A DNA stretch of 64,000 bases from Rhizophagus irregularis (GCF_026210795.1 NC_089437.1:1426001-1490000), one strand, 5' to 3'; shown: positions 22,800-34,190, counted from the stretch's first letter. Numbers and translations: made by a program. Notes: a model not told the origin generated them from the letters alone.

Positions 22800-23745
22800 A
22801 TGCCTGCAAAACTCAATATGATTTGTTATGTACATAATATTGCTAAACGTTTAACACAAGACTTTACTGTGAAAGAAATTACTGGTATTACAAGAACTAA
22901 AAATGATGATCCAACTAAAGTTATTTATCTAAAGATTAAAGCCTTTATTCCGTCCAATTAAAATATTGAATCCAAAATCGAAGATTTTGAAAATGGACAA
23001 ATCGTTATAATCAAAGGAAAATTTATAGGATGCGATGGATGGTATACCGTATGTATTTCATATTTTGTTATGTAAAAAAAAAAATTGTAATAAGCTAAAA
23101 AATATATTTTTTTTTATATATAAATATATATATGTTTTTTTTTCTCAAATGATAAGGTAAACGCTACTTCGATCAAGCTATTGCCAATTCTAGATTTTAA
23201 TGATATCTGGTTAATGTAACACTAATAGGATTAACTACTAAGACAGTCATGAATATTAATGGTTATTTGACCCTCAATTTCTACGTAGAAGAAAGCTTAG
23301 GAAATTGTGAACTGACTGAATTCTGGGTTGAAGCTAGACATGATTCTAACAATAGATATTTGGCCAATAAAACAAATTCAATTAACCAAAATATGCGTTC
23401 AACAACTGTGATCTTAGTAGGTGTGATATACTGACTATGTTTCGCCGGTTATTAATGAGATTACACAAGAAGAAACCACTGAAGGAAAACATGTACTACC
23501 AAAAAAATAACAACACCTCTCAACAATCCCTGAATCTTCCTTGGATGAATCAACAAGGATCTAATAATAATAGATCTTACCATCCTCCTCAGGGTGCGAC
23601 GTCAAGGCGAAGAGGACGAACCACTCTCGCTCAAATGGAATCAACTAATACCCAGAATCTATCTGCTGCTTTAGAAGCGAACCCTATTCCCACTAATATG
23701 AACCAGATTCCTAATAATGAAATTTCGGAAGAAAATGATAATTGA
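22800..23745 (+). pseudogene. OB-fold-like protein, decayed (plus-strand copy)
   Basis: It starts ATG at 22800 (MPAKLNMICYVHNIAKRL) with exons 22800-23048 and 23157-23745. The protein reads as two beta-rich segments (DFENGQIVIIKGKFIGCDGW; MNINGYLTLNFYVEESLG) resembling single-stranded-nucleic-acid-binding OB folds, then an Asn/Gln and Arg-rich tail (RRRGRTTLAQ). Breaks: TAA at 22959-22961 (probably CAA), a frameshift near 23208 (then VNVTLIGLTTKTVMNINGY), another near 23430 (then TDYVSPVINEITQEETTEGK) and one in the A-run near 23502. OB-fold is inference from pattern; similar proteins recur in these genomes, but I cannot name a function. A paralogue faces it at 24037-24597. Confidence 0.6.
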
Positions 23746-24036
23746 ATATTATCAATATTTTCTTTTTTTTTTCTCTTAACCCTTTTTTTCTTCCTTTTTT
23801 CAAATTTCAAATTTCAAACAATACGTCCTTAGTCAATTATTACTAAAATAAAAATAAATCAATCTATTCTGATATTTTCTGATATATCAATTTATTCTAA
23901 ATAAACCATAAACTTTTTTTTCTAGTACAAATTAAAAACAATTCAATAAAATTTCATTTTCAAAAGAAAGAAAAAATACTTTTCCCATGAATACTAAATT
24001 ACTCTGTGTAACTAAAACTCGTATATATGGATTATC

Positions 24037-24597
24037 TCATTGTGTAGTACGAAACACTAAAAATGTCCAAAAGCTAATCACAAACAAAAAAATGGTGGCT
24101 AATCTAAAAAATATACTGGCTAGTTTTATATTAAATTTGTCAACATCATATTCCTTTCCAATAAATTCATTAACATTAAATTTGATACTTTTAAATAAAT
24201 CATCATCATCTTGTACTTGTTTTATAACGTAACTATGAGAAAAACAAAGATTGAACTAATCGTCAAATGATCACCTGCATTTGCTGTCATCTAAATTTAT
24301 TTTTTATTTTTTAATTTTAAAAAAAGAATTAATAATTATTTTCTTTGGGTGTTATTATTTTTTTTACATAAATAATAAATTAAAATTACCTCCAAAATAT
24401 CATCATGAAGAGGTTCCTCATTGAGAAAAATTTTCCTGTAAACCTAACTACATCACCAGATGTAACATTTTGAAACTGATGGATTTTTTGGAAAAAAGGA
24501 AGTATTATCTTCTAATAGTTTCTTTTATAATAAAATTATTACTTTCTCATTCAATAATTGAACGAATTACACAAATTAAAGTGAGTTTTGCTGGCAT
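24037..24597 (-). pseudogene. OB-fold-like protein, decayed (minus-strand paralogue)
   Basis: The minus strand opens MPAKLTLICVIRSIIE, matching the start of the plus-strand copy (MPAKLNMICYVHNIAK). After stops and shifts it continues VTSGDVVRFTGKIFLNEEPL, aligning with ENGQIVIIKGKFIGCDGW, then an intron whose donor (GAG|GTAATT at about 24388) falls where the plus copy has its own. It resumes as NAGDHLTISSI, then VIKQVQDDDDLFKSIKFNV and a hydrophobic tail. At least two nonsense codons and two shifts are present. The conserved start and intron position make the homology firm; the fold is inferred. Confidence 0.6.
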
Positions 24598-24599
24598 AG

Positions 24600-25465
24600 T
24601 ATTTATTTATTTTTATGTAAGGAATAGATATTTTTTTTACTAATATTTTTCTTAAACGATTTTTTTTTCTTTTTTTCTTTTTTTTCAAAAAAAAAGAGAT
24701 ATTTATTAAATATTTTTTTTTATGAGTGTTATTAAATTAAAAAATGAAGTCAATATTTCTTCATAAATAAATAAGAATCATTTTTTTTTTATGATCAAAT
24801 ATTTTGATGTAATTATTATATATTTGTAAAAAAAAAATCATTTATTTATTTATAGATACTATAACATTTGTCCGAATTTTTTTAACTTTGAATGGGAAAA
24901 CTTGATTACATAATGATTGACATTTACCGAAATCTTCCATTTATTTAACCGGTAATGGTAAAAGAATAGATAACATTTTTTTTTAATTAGGAAAAAAAGA
25001 AAAAAATAAATTATTTTATTTATTTGTGATATTTATTTATGATCCTGTTATCATTTTTACCATTTTGTTACGTACATGATTACGTACATGATCGTCATTT
25101 TTTTTTAATTTTTTTTTTTAAAAAAAAATATATATATTAACCTGCCATCCGTAGAGAAGCTAACTGCAGATCAATACTTGAAGCTTGAAGCTTGAAGCAT
25201 ATACTTAAGTGTAGGCTTAAGCATAAGCTTCAAGCTTTAAGTATAATATAAAAATGCTGGAAAAGTTTAAGCTATATTTGGGCATCAAACTAACCATATA
25301 TTGAATTTCATGGTTAGTACAATCAACAAATTTATTAAAATAATTCTACGATTAAAGCTAGATACATTACACAGGCTTTTCGGCATTCTTATCTTCAAGC
25401 TAAATAGTTTATTTCTGTACAATATTGATAACAGTAATACAATAATTAAATGATGAACATTTACA
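24600..25465. other. A/T-run-rich stretch with a small AGCTTGA repeat
   Basis: 25178-25240 contains GAAGCTTGAAGCTTGAAGC and inverted echoes (AAGCTTCAAGCTT). The rest is poly-T/poly-A blocks. No gene. Confidence 0.5.
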
Positions 25466-25469
25466 TCAT

Positions 25470-27080
25470 TTATGTGTCCGAAATATTAATTTTTAAATTT
25501 ACCCATTGTAAAACTCCACTATTTATCAAGTTTACCAAATTATTAGTATTCATAGTAATTTCTAGATTAGTATTGTTAGGATTAATTTCTTGTAATGGTT
25601 TATGTAAATCTTTCAAATTATTCGTATTTGATATTTCACAATTAAAGGTAAATAAAAGCTAATTTAAAAAATATTAATTAAAATATACTAAATAAAGAAA
25701 ATGAAACCAAAAAACTTCAATAATGTTTTAACCTTCTTTAGCTGTAACAAATCCTTTATTCTTTTCATCTTATAATTGTTATCAATATCAAATGTATTAA
25801 CATCAAATTCCTCTAAATAATAAATTTAAATAAATTTATATTTTTCATTAATATAATAATAAAATATTTGGTTTATTACATACCTTGTTTTCTTTTAGTA
25901 TATTTACCAAATTATTAATCATTCCAATTTGTTCTTGTTCTCTTAATAATTCATATGAATCTAAACTTTCTACATTTTTATGTCGAGTTGCTAATTTCAT
26001 TGAATCTCTTGAAAAACCCAATTTTTGAAGCCCTTGTACAAGTGTTTTACGTCTAGTATTTGTAATTTTTCGGTTAGTGCAATCAATACCACACATTTTG
26101 CATATTTCATTCATAAAGCTTTTTTTTCAACATGAATTCTCTTATACCAGCATCCTGTAAATAAAGCTAATAATATAAATTAATGGATTAATAAATAAAC
26201 TAAATAAACAGATTAATGAAATAAATAATAACATTAAATTTACCATCTGGTTTGTCACATTCTTGAAGATAAAAATTTGGCTCAGCCACTTGAGGACGGT
26301 AGGACAAATATTTTTCATAAACTCCAATTATATCTGGATTATTTAGTAAGATAAGTTTATCAGCCTTTCCATGATTTCCAATTTCCACTCGCTGATTTGT
26401 TTTGGATCGATATATAAGTATATTAAAACCTCCATCTTCACGTTTTTTAAAATCTTCAGCCATTAAATAAAAATGTTCTCCTCAATGTAAGCCTAATAAT
26501 ATTGCGTTGTAAAAAAACTTTTTTAAGTAGTGATTGTGATCCATTAAAGAATGGTTTAAAATATTTTGAACTTCTTCGTTAGACAATCCATTAGAACCAT
26601 TTTTTCTCCATATCCTAAATCTGTCAAATATTTAATTTTCCCTGAATAAACTTTCCAGAATTGCTTATATATTTTGTTATCATATAAATTGCAATTTGAT
26701 ATGACTGAAAATAACAATAAATTGCTGAAACAGCCGCTTTAATTGAAGAAATGGAATATTCATTGCCATTTTGCTGTTTCATGGCTGCTAAAAATTGTGC
26801 TAATTGAGAATCCAACACTTTTGTTTCGGATATCTCCTCTAATTTTTTTTCATAATTATTTTTAGCACGAAATAATTCTACAGCACGTATCCAATTATTG
26901 GTAGAATATTCTGTATTCTTAACTTTTCCAATTTCACAGAAGAAGTTCACATTTTTTTCTAAATTGTCACTTGAAGCCTTATTCAAAAATCAAAATTATT
27001 ATGAATATTATTAAACATTTTCTATCTAATATACAACTTACTGAAGTTTTTTCATAAATTCTGTTATTTTCACGAGGCAT
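25470..27080 (-). pseudogene. Crypton-like tyrosine recombinase, inactivated
   Basis: The minus-strand ATG is at 27080. Exon 1 (27042-27080) joins in frame to the exon starting 26977, giving a helical core-binding region (STNNWIRAVELFRAK, QLAQFLAAMKQQNG). Later exons give LGLH-stop-GEHFYL, DGGFNILIYRSKTNQRVEIG, YEKYLSYRP, and the C-terminal catalytic part NTRRKTLVQGLQKLGFS plus TRHKNVESLDSYE with the putative nucleophile Tyr. Two more small exons (about 25720-25812 and 25470-25660) extend the C terminus and can be spliced in frame. Cryptons move by a tyrosine recombinase and have no terminal inverted repeats, and I see none. TGA at 26482-26484 and loss of the expected Arg (His present) and of the HxxR His (Asn present) show that it is dead. 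Confidence 0.7.
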
Positions 27081-27167
27081 AATGACAAAAAAGAAATTTA
27101 TTTATAAAGAAAAAAAAAGAACTGGGAAGAAAAAAAAGCTTATAATTAAATAAACTTTATATAGAGC

Positions 27168-27290
27168 ATGATCTGCATTAGCACGATATTGTACGGTGGT
27201 ATTTACATTGGCTAACGTCACTTCGTGACGTTAACCAATATAAATACAACACCGTTCAATATCCATTAATTATCTCGCATGATTTCCAGA
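27168..27290. mobile_element. fold-back hairpin element
   Basis: Near-perfect palindrome centred at about 27230. The left arm GATATTGTACGGTGGTATTT continues to ..GGCTAACGTCAC, then TTCGTGACGTTAACC.. and ..CACCGTTCAATATC close it. The arms are about 38 bp, with a weaker outer part reaching GCATGAT on both sides. No target duplication was identified. Confidence 0.75.
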
Positions 27291-27344
27291 AAGATAAGTA
27301 ATTCTATTACAAAGTATCTTTTCAAGTGTAATTAAGAAGGACAT

Positions 27345-27520
27345 TTTTTACCAAAAATCAGAATTTCCCAAAAATTCAGAGGATTCGTAAGATATATTGC
27401 AAACCCTTTCTCAAACGTATCATACTCTTGTAGTTTAAGATTTTCCTTGGTTTGCTTTATGTCCCGAACAATAATGTTTTCCAGAAATGATTCAATACTG
27501 TTTTTAGTTTCCTATCCTCA
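27345..27520 (-). pseudogene. coding remnant next to duplication copy B
   Basis: Minus-strand open frame of at least 55 codons, including ETKNSIESFLENIIVRDIKQ and LKLQEYDTFEKGFAIYLTNP. It joins, across a 10-nt deletion at about 27513, the EENVIAQMYED peptide that copy A still has in frame. Unrecognised family. Confidence 0.4.
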
Positions 27521-30500
27521 TACATCTGTGCAATAACATTTTCTTCTAGTGTCCCCAAAATGTTTGTCAAAATCATTAAAATTGGATTGTGTGATGATGA
27601 TGGTGTTTCTTATGAACTAGGACATTTGGTACCTGTCCTAGCTAGATGTTATATGAATGCATAATATTGGATTCTTTGATATTAATCCTTATTCTTTTGA
27701 GCCTCAAGAGAAATAAAACATTAATATATAAAATTGAGTTTTTGCGTCGCCATTTGCTTTGAGAGTATTTGTACTAGTTGCAAACATAGGAAATTGTCTT
27801 CCAGAATGGTTTGTCTTCTGACTTCTGGAAAAATCAATGCCATTCTCGCACGATCTGTGGAAATTAGGTAAGTTGATATTGTTGAACTTTTATTAGTTGA
27901 AGGAAACCATGCGACGTGACTTAATAATTTATTTGCTGTCTTAGTTATTCTTATTATTAACAAATTGCAAAACAGAAGACTATCAAGCAGTGAAATTCGC
28001 GTCCAGAAAGTTTAACGACCAAAAAGGAAGAAAATAATGTTTTGATCATTTGATCGGTACCATTTATAAAGTAACGTGACTTTGATAAATCAATGATTTT
28101 TTCTTTTTAGTGGTGGTAAAAGTCCGGTTTTGCAGTTTGTCCAATTCAACTCCAAGAAGCCAGCATCTCTAAAAAAAACATTAGAAAATGTTTCTTGAGG
28201 ATAAATAAAAAAACACCTCCCCTTTTACCATGTCAATATAAAGTCCAGTCCCGCAGTTTATCCAATTTCAACTCCAAGAAACTGGTTTATCTATAATAAA
28301 AGAACAAGAAACGTTAAAAACATCTTTTAAAATAATTAAAAATAACACTTCCTTTTACCTTGATGTATAAGTCCAATTATTCCAAGTTCCAAGAGTATTT
28401 ATTGTGTGAAGTTCATAATAATTATATCGATTCAAATGAATTTCCAGGTAATGAACAAATTAATAAGAATATGATTATAAATATTTATATCTGGTGTCCC
28501 TACAAAAAGAATAAAGAACATTAGAAACGTTTCATACCAACTACCCATTTACCAGTCCGGTTCATTCCAAGTCTAGCATCCTTAAAAAAAAAATAATAAT
28601 AAAAATAAATTTCGGTTAAAAGGCTGAAAGAAAATAATAAAAATAATGGGTTGAAATCTCAAAAAGAAAAACAAAACAAATTTTGATTTAAAAAAAATTG
28701 AAAGTAAATTAAATAAATTTCAGTTAAAAAAAAATAGCAAAAATAAAAAAAAATCGGGTTGAAAAATTGAAAAAGAAAAAAGAAAAAAAATTTCAGTTAA
28801 AAAACTGAAAAAAAAAATTAAAAAAAAAAATCAGGTTGAAACCCGAGAAAAAAAAATTAAAAAAAATTTGATTTGAAAAACTGAAAAATTTATTTTATTT
28901 TATTTTTATTTTTAATAGATATCGACAAAGAATGCTAACCTTTAGCAAAGGGCAGAACTACATCAATATATAAGTCACTAGCTAACCCCTATTCCTAGAG
29001 GAATCGTTCCGCCAATTATTGTCAAAGACTCTAAGGCGTAACAAATCTAAATCGGGACCTACCAAAACTAAAAATAAACCTATCTAAATTAAAAAAAAAA
29101 AGAAGGAAAAAAATTATAATATAAAAATAAAATATTCATATTCTATAAAAAATGTGTTTACATGAGAAAAATGAGAAATATAAAATGGCCATTCATTGGC
29201 ATGTAAATAATAAGTTAATAATACAAGACATAAATCATCCATCTCAGAATCAGAGGTTATATTCAAAATTTGAAGGTATAGGTGCATCCGTAATAGGACG
29301 CACAGGTGGTGAATCTTGTTTTTTCTTCGCTGTTTCTTGCGAGGTTTCTGGTATTTTTTATAATATAGTTTTTTCGATCGAGTGGTAATAACAAGAGCGC
29401 GCTCCGCTCCTATTCTTTCAAAATATCATTGTGAAAATATTTACGACGAAAAAATTCTATGATCACGTGTCGCGCAACTGAATCATTTGATCTCGAAGTC
29501 GCCGAGCTTTATAGGAACCAACTGATGAAGAATTAAATAAATAGAATGTGAAAGGTTATCAGATGAAATCGGCTGAAAACAATGAAGGAAACGGAAGAAA
29601 TACGTCATGATATCATCCGGGACATGGGTAAGAATTAAATTTTTAAGAAAGAAATATGGTTGTTCATGATCGAATTAGTCTATGTCAAAGTGTTGTCACA
29701 AAAGTTTGGCCAGAGATCCAGAAATTGACTGTATATAGGGGTCAGGTGATGAAAAAATCTTTTACTATGAGCTGTACGCATTTTTTCAGGGCTATGATAA
29801 TGTCAGTCGGCTACTATAATGGGAAATAAAATTATGAGTGGAATTATCAAAAATTATCTAAAAAAGGAAAGATTTTCATGATCTTTTTTAGTTCAAAATA
29901 CGCAAACTCAAACCTGACCTTTTATATATATTTCTGGGTCCTATACTCCTATTTGACCCCTGAAATATGCCAAATCACGTAACATGCACTTGCGAGTTAT
30001 ACAACGCGAAGGACTTAACCGGTTTCCGTTTTCCTAGCATAGTTACGGTACGATTTCATTTACATAAAACAAGTTCAAAATAAATCATATTTCATATATT
30101 TTACATTTTATAGTCACAAATTAGCACCGAAATCATATATGACTCACGGATCACGAATTAAAACTATACCAGGACCCGAGCAATACATAAGAAAGAGTTT
30201 GCATATAATGGACCAAAATACGGGCAGGTACTTCCTTTTTTTTGGATAATTCCAGGCGGAATTACGTAATATAATATTGCTCGACAGAAAAACGTGGCAA
30301 AAATTTTCATTTTAACGTGTCGAAATACTGAAAACCGTGGCAAAAATAATTTTATGCACATCCTTTACTTCGCCGGTTCACCTCATTTTCACTTATTATT
30401 TAAAGTGGCTTTGCTCTTCAACGCTAAATTTAATAAGGCGCAATACAGAAACGTGGCATAAATCATTTTAAACACATCCTCATTTATTATTTAAAGTGGC

Positions 30501-30625
30501 TTTGCTTTTCAACAGTAAATTTTAACATGGCGCAATACAGAAAAACGTGGCAAAAATACTCTTGTACACTTCATCATTTATAATAATATGAAAAATATTA
30601 TTTTAAAGTACTTTGAAATACGTAC
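27485..30625 (+). repeat. segmental duplication, copy B
   Basis: Collinear with 1-2765. It is longer because of an insertion at 29726-29956 and about 35 extra bp near 30035-30070. It ends at ACTTTGAAATACGTAC (about 30625), immediately before the TATA box of the small secreted peptide gene. Confidence 0.9.
29726..29956. mobile_element. candidate MITE present only in duplication copy B
   Basis: Copy A reads CCAGAGACCCCTGAAATATG without a break. Copy B has about 230 bp between GATCC and GACCC at the same place. The insert ends are imperfect inverted repeats: CCAGAAATTGACTGTATATA..GGTCAGGT against, reversed, CCCAGAAATATATATAAAAGGTCAGGT (written in parts). GATCC/GACCC may be a 5-bp target duplication with one change. 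A deletion from copy A is the alternative. Confidence 0.6.
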
Positions 30626-30644
30626 TATTATAGAAAAATTTTCT

Positions 30645-30652
30645 TATATAAA
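30645..30652 (+). promoter_or_regulatory. TATA box of the secreted peptide gene
   Basis: TATATAAA, 78 bp upstream of the ATG at 30730, followed by an A/C-rich, G-poor leader typical of a fungal 5' untranslated region. Confidence 0.55.
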
Positions 30653-30729
30653 CACTGAGAAAGAGAAAAAAATATATCTTTCAAACAAATTAACAAACAA
30701 AAAATTATAAATAACAACACTAATAAATA

Positions 30730-30936
30730 ATGCAATTAAAACACTTATTGTTGATTTTTTCCCTTACTGTTGCTTTAGCAAGTAAATAATCACCTCTTTA
30801 AAAAAAATTTTTTCTCTTTTTATTAATATTAATTACTAAATAAATTTTTTAATAATTCGTTACTGAAATAGATGCATTACCACAAGATCATGAACGTAGT
30901 GAGCTTAAACGTGACCCGGACTTACCCATGATGTAA
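30730..30936 (+). CDS. 38-residue secreted peptide precursor with a Lys-Arg processing site
   Basis: Exons 30730-30781 and 30872-30936 join at GT-AG (acceptor GAAATAG) to 38 codons plus TAA. Residues 1-19 form a classic signal peptide (MQLKHLLLIFSLTVALANA) with a likely cut after an Ala near 17-19. The rest is hydrophilic and carries Lys-Arg near the end, followed by the heptapeptide DPDLPMM at the C terminus. This is the layout of a Kex2-processed precursor that releases one short peptide outside the cell. The intron splits the signal peptide from the mature part. A TATA box lies 78 bp upstream, and AATAAA-like signals follow at about 31018. The gene starts 20 bp past duplication copy B and has no partner beside copy A. 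I know no named homologue; a signalling role is inference. Confidence 0.6.
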
Positions 30937-30939
30937 CAA

Positions 30940-32040
30940 GTACTTTGCAATAACAAATAAGTTTTGACCGGTGCAAAAACTAATTTATGCGTTTGAAATA
31001 TGTAAATTTAATGAGAAATAAAAGTAATCATACTTAATTTAGGGGTTTTTTTTTAAAAAAAAAATTATTCATTTCAAAATTGTCACTAGTATTAGCAAAC
31101 ACTACTGATCTACTACATTTTGATAAAGCATTTTAATAAAAAGGCTTACCGACAATAGGAAATTAATTTGTAAAACTAATAAGTTACTTTATACCGATTC
31201 GTGCTAATCATGACAGTCTTTTGGTTGTAAAATATATAATGAAATTAAATGAGCCAGAAGCATCAAGTCGCTAGATGAAAAAGTGTTGACTGGATCAATT
31301 GTACACAAAATATCCCATTGTCCATGATGTACAGTATATCGATTAAGTTCTGTCATTGCACAATGATCACGATAAAAGATTGACCATATTGTCTGTTTTC
31401 TTCACGTACGAATTAGATCCAATCTTTAACTATTAATATTCTTTTTATCGATAACTGTGTTTATTTCGAACTCGTACTTCGGATACGTTTCCATCAAGAT
31501 GTAGATTAAATGGGCTTTGTTTTTAATGGATTAATTTTATTTTGTTTTTGTTACTTTTGTTTTTTTTATAGTGTTTGTTTTTCTCTTTTATTTTACACAA
31601 GTTTAGGACGAAGTTTATTATATCAAATTTAATCAATTTATAAGGTCTGGTCGTGGTATAAGTAGTAAGGAAAAAGCAGAAAATATAGAAAACAGGCGAA
31701 AATATTAAAAAAATCAAAAAAAATTATAAAATAATTATAAAATAATTTTTATTTAGTAGCTAGGCAAACAAATTATTCGTTGAGACTCAGCAATTAGAGT
31801 GTATCATTAGTTAGTTAGATCGTTTAGATATATCGATTAGTTATAGGGTTGTTGATGATTTTTTTTTGTCAATAATTCTAGGTATTTTTTACATAATGTT
31901 TCTTTTTAAGATCTCATTAATTAATAAAATGCGTTACTAATTACAAGTTTATTTCGAACCTGATGCAATGTTAAAGCAATAAAAAAATAATAATAAATAA
32001 AAGCGATTATACATATCACAATTATCACATGCATGGTATA
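30940..32040. other. AT-rich intergenic stretch
   Basis: A possible 3' region of the peptide gene to about 31060, then no coding frame, repeat or RNA gene that I can support. Confidence 0.4.
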
Positions 32041-32054
32041 TAAAACAGTAAATA

Positions 32055-32207
32055 AACTAGGAAACGGGAACCGTTGTAAGTCCGGAGCAGAAAACTAAAA
32101 TTTGCGATTTCATTGGGCGATGATCATATGGAGGATATAGAAATTCACGTGTTCGATTTTTTTTCACAGTGCTATATTGTCCTTCGCTTCGCTCCGGACA
32201 ATAATAA
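32055..32207. repeat. dispersed TCCGGAC-ended element (inverse of 63345-63500)
   Basis: GGAAACGGGAACCGTTGTAA then GTCCGGAGC..AAAACTAAAATTTGC..GATTTCATTGGG, ending TTGTCCTTCGCTTCGCTCC-GGACAA. The same sequence in reverse complement makes up 63345-63500, and part of it recurs at 63641-63675. Its end is a palindrome of GTCC and GGAC around CGAAGCGAAG. It is non-coding. Confidence 0.8.
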
Positions 32208-32209
32208 AC

Positions 32210-32770
32210 AAATATAAATATATAATTTATGCATAGTAAATCATTCTTATTAATTTATTCTATTCAGCTTGTTATAGTTTTGATGATTTTGGAAAAGTTA
32301 CGATCATCAAAAAGTTTCAGTTGTCAAGATGGGTCTATTGAGGATATTATATTGTTTCATTATATATAGATGTTCTTTAAGCAAATTAATAATTTTGAAA
32401 ATGCGTACGTAGGTAAACGCGAACCTGCAATATTAAACTGGTTACAAGTGAAATTAGAACAGGCGTTATCAAAACATTTAATAAATTATTAAAAATTATG
32501 AAGTTTTCGTATTGACAATAAGAGTTTTACAGTAACTTTTTTGATTATTTCTCAACAATGTTCCAACCAAATTAAAGCTTTTTTATGAGAAAAGAATCGA
32601 GCAATAATAGGTAACTGTATTTTTAAATTGTACAGTACATGTATATTATTATAAAAAAATCGCATATTTTTGTTAAAAAAAATTATTTTTATATAATTTG
32701 TAAAAAAAAATCAAAATTTGTCATATAATTTATTATTAAAAAAAAATTTTAAATTGTACATTTTTAAAAA
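32210..32770. other. AT-rich intergenic stretch
   Basis: Nothing recognised; A/T runs from 32640 onward. Confidence 0.4.
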
Positions 32771-32773
32771 AAG

Positions 32774-32940
32774 GGAGATGTTTGGGAACGGTAAAATATT
32801 GGAACAAAATTTGGTAGGTTTTGTTCCGAATTTTGTTCCGAACCAGTTACTATTTGAACCGATTCTATCGGTTCGGCACGCTCTGACCCGCTCCGGTTCT
32901 GCGAACCGGAGCTGAATCGACAGAGTTGTTTCCATCCCTA
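32774..32940. mobile_element. candidate hAT-like MITE fragment
   Basis: On the minus strand the right end is TAGGGATGGAAACAACTCTG, a typical hAT terminus. The left side shows only a weak match (AGGGAGATGTTTGGGAACG). It contains the perfect palindrome CTCCGGTTC-TGC-GAACCGGAG and GTTCCGAATTTTGTTCCGAA. Higher GC than its surroundings. No clear target duplication. Confidence 0.5.
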
Positions 32941-32944
32941 ATCG

Positions 32945-33960
32945 ATCTATATAAAACGGGTGATAATAACACGTCTAAAAAGTATTCTTATTTCATTCGA
33001 CCATTGAATATCAAAGATAATAGCCATTTGAACAAAAAACTTTATATGGCGTCATCGGTTAAGAAATTTACTGGATCCATTACTCTCTTTCAAATAAAAC
33101 TCGTTAAAGTGTATCTATTTTTCTTGTCTAAAAAATTATTTTAGTGATGGCAAAAGTTTTATCTAATAAATTTTGGACCGAATACGTTTGGGACTGCCCA
33201 CAAAGTGGTAAAAAGTCCTTTTTTGTATTTCGAGTTATCAACAGTTAAAAACTTCGTCACACTAGTAGAAACGTGTCTTTTAATCTTTAGATTATCAATT
33301 ATTACGCCAAGATTTCTAAAAAATAATGCTCTATTCCCTAAATTAGAATTTTGCCATGACCTTTTCTTTTAATAAAAAAAAACGAAATTTTTATTTTTCA
33401 AATATTTTTTTTGGTTTTTTTTTAAAATGACTCAAAAAAAATAAACTACAAGTAACGTATCAAAAAAAAACTACAAATTTGACACAAAAAATCGTAACGA
33501 CATGCTAAAGAAGTTTTCCTTATGGCTATTAACTCGATAAAAATAATCAACAGTAAGTAAAATAATTAATATAAAAAAAAAATTCTTTTATGATTTTTTT
33601 AATATATTATTTTTTTTGACATGAGGCCGTGAATAAGTTATCAGGTTTTGGTAATAGATTTTATATAAAATACTGTATATTTAACAATTCAAGAATGAGA
33701 CAATTAAGCCCTTTTAAAAAAGACATACGCCAAATATGGCATATTTATGGAAAAACAAGCAGAAATTATTGGTTGGAATGATATGCTAGGCTCATAGATG
33801 TATCTACTGATTGAAATAAGCAAAGATAGTATGTCAAATACTATTAGTGAATAATTAATTTACTTCATATTGAAAAATATAGGTGAAGATAAAATATTTA
33901 AATGGCCAAATGTATGTATCAATTTACTAAAAATAAAAATTTCTATTAATTCTACTAATA
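32945..33960. other. no supported gene
   Basis: AT-rich. A possible tiny exon (GEDKIFKWPN between AG and GT at about 33884-33914) may belong to the zinc-knuckle relic downstream. Confidence 0.35.
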
Positions 33961-34190
33961 TTAGAAAACCAGGTCTTCGTGCAAGGCTAATAAAAAGACA
34001 CGAAAGCCCACTTCTAACATAATTTCTGTAACGGATTCAGATCATGAAGAAGTTGAAGAAAATGAAGATTTTTAACAATGAAAATCAAAGAAGCTGCAAA
34101 GGAAGTAGCGGATACAACCACATCAAATATCCCGTCACGCTCGAATGTCTGGTCGCATGTCTCATCACGCTTATCCTCACCACGTCTCAT

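Noticed and set aside
23987-24232. 81-codon plus-strand frame
   Set aside because: Antisense to the decayed OB-fold-like paralogue, which has homology support.
25450-25662. 70-codon plus-strand frame
   Set aside because: Antisense shadow of the last exon of the Crypton-like gene.
32718-32935. Overlapping 65- and 74-codon frames on both strands
   Set aside because: They cover the palindromic hAT-like fragment; the inverted repeat makes both strands open by symmetry.
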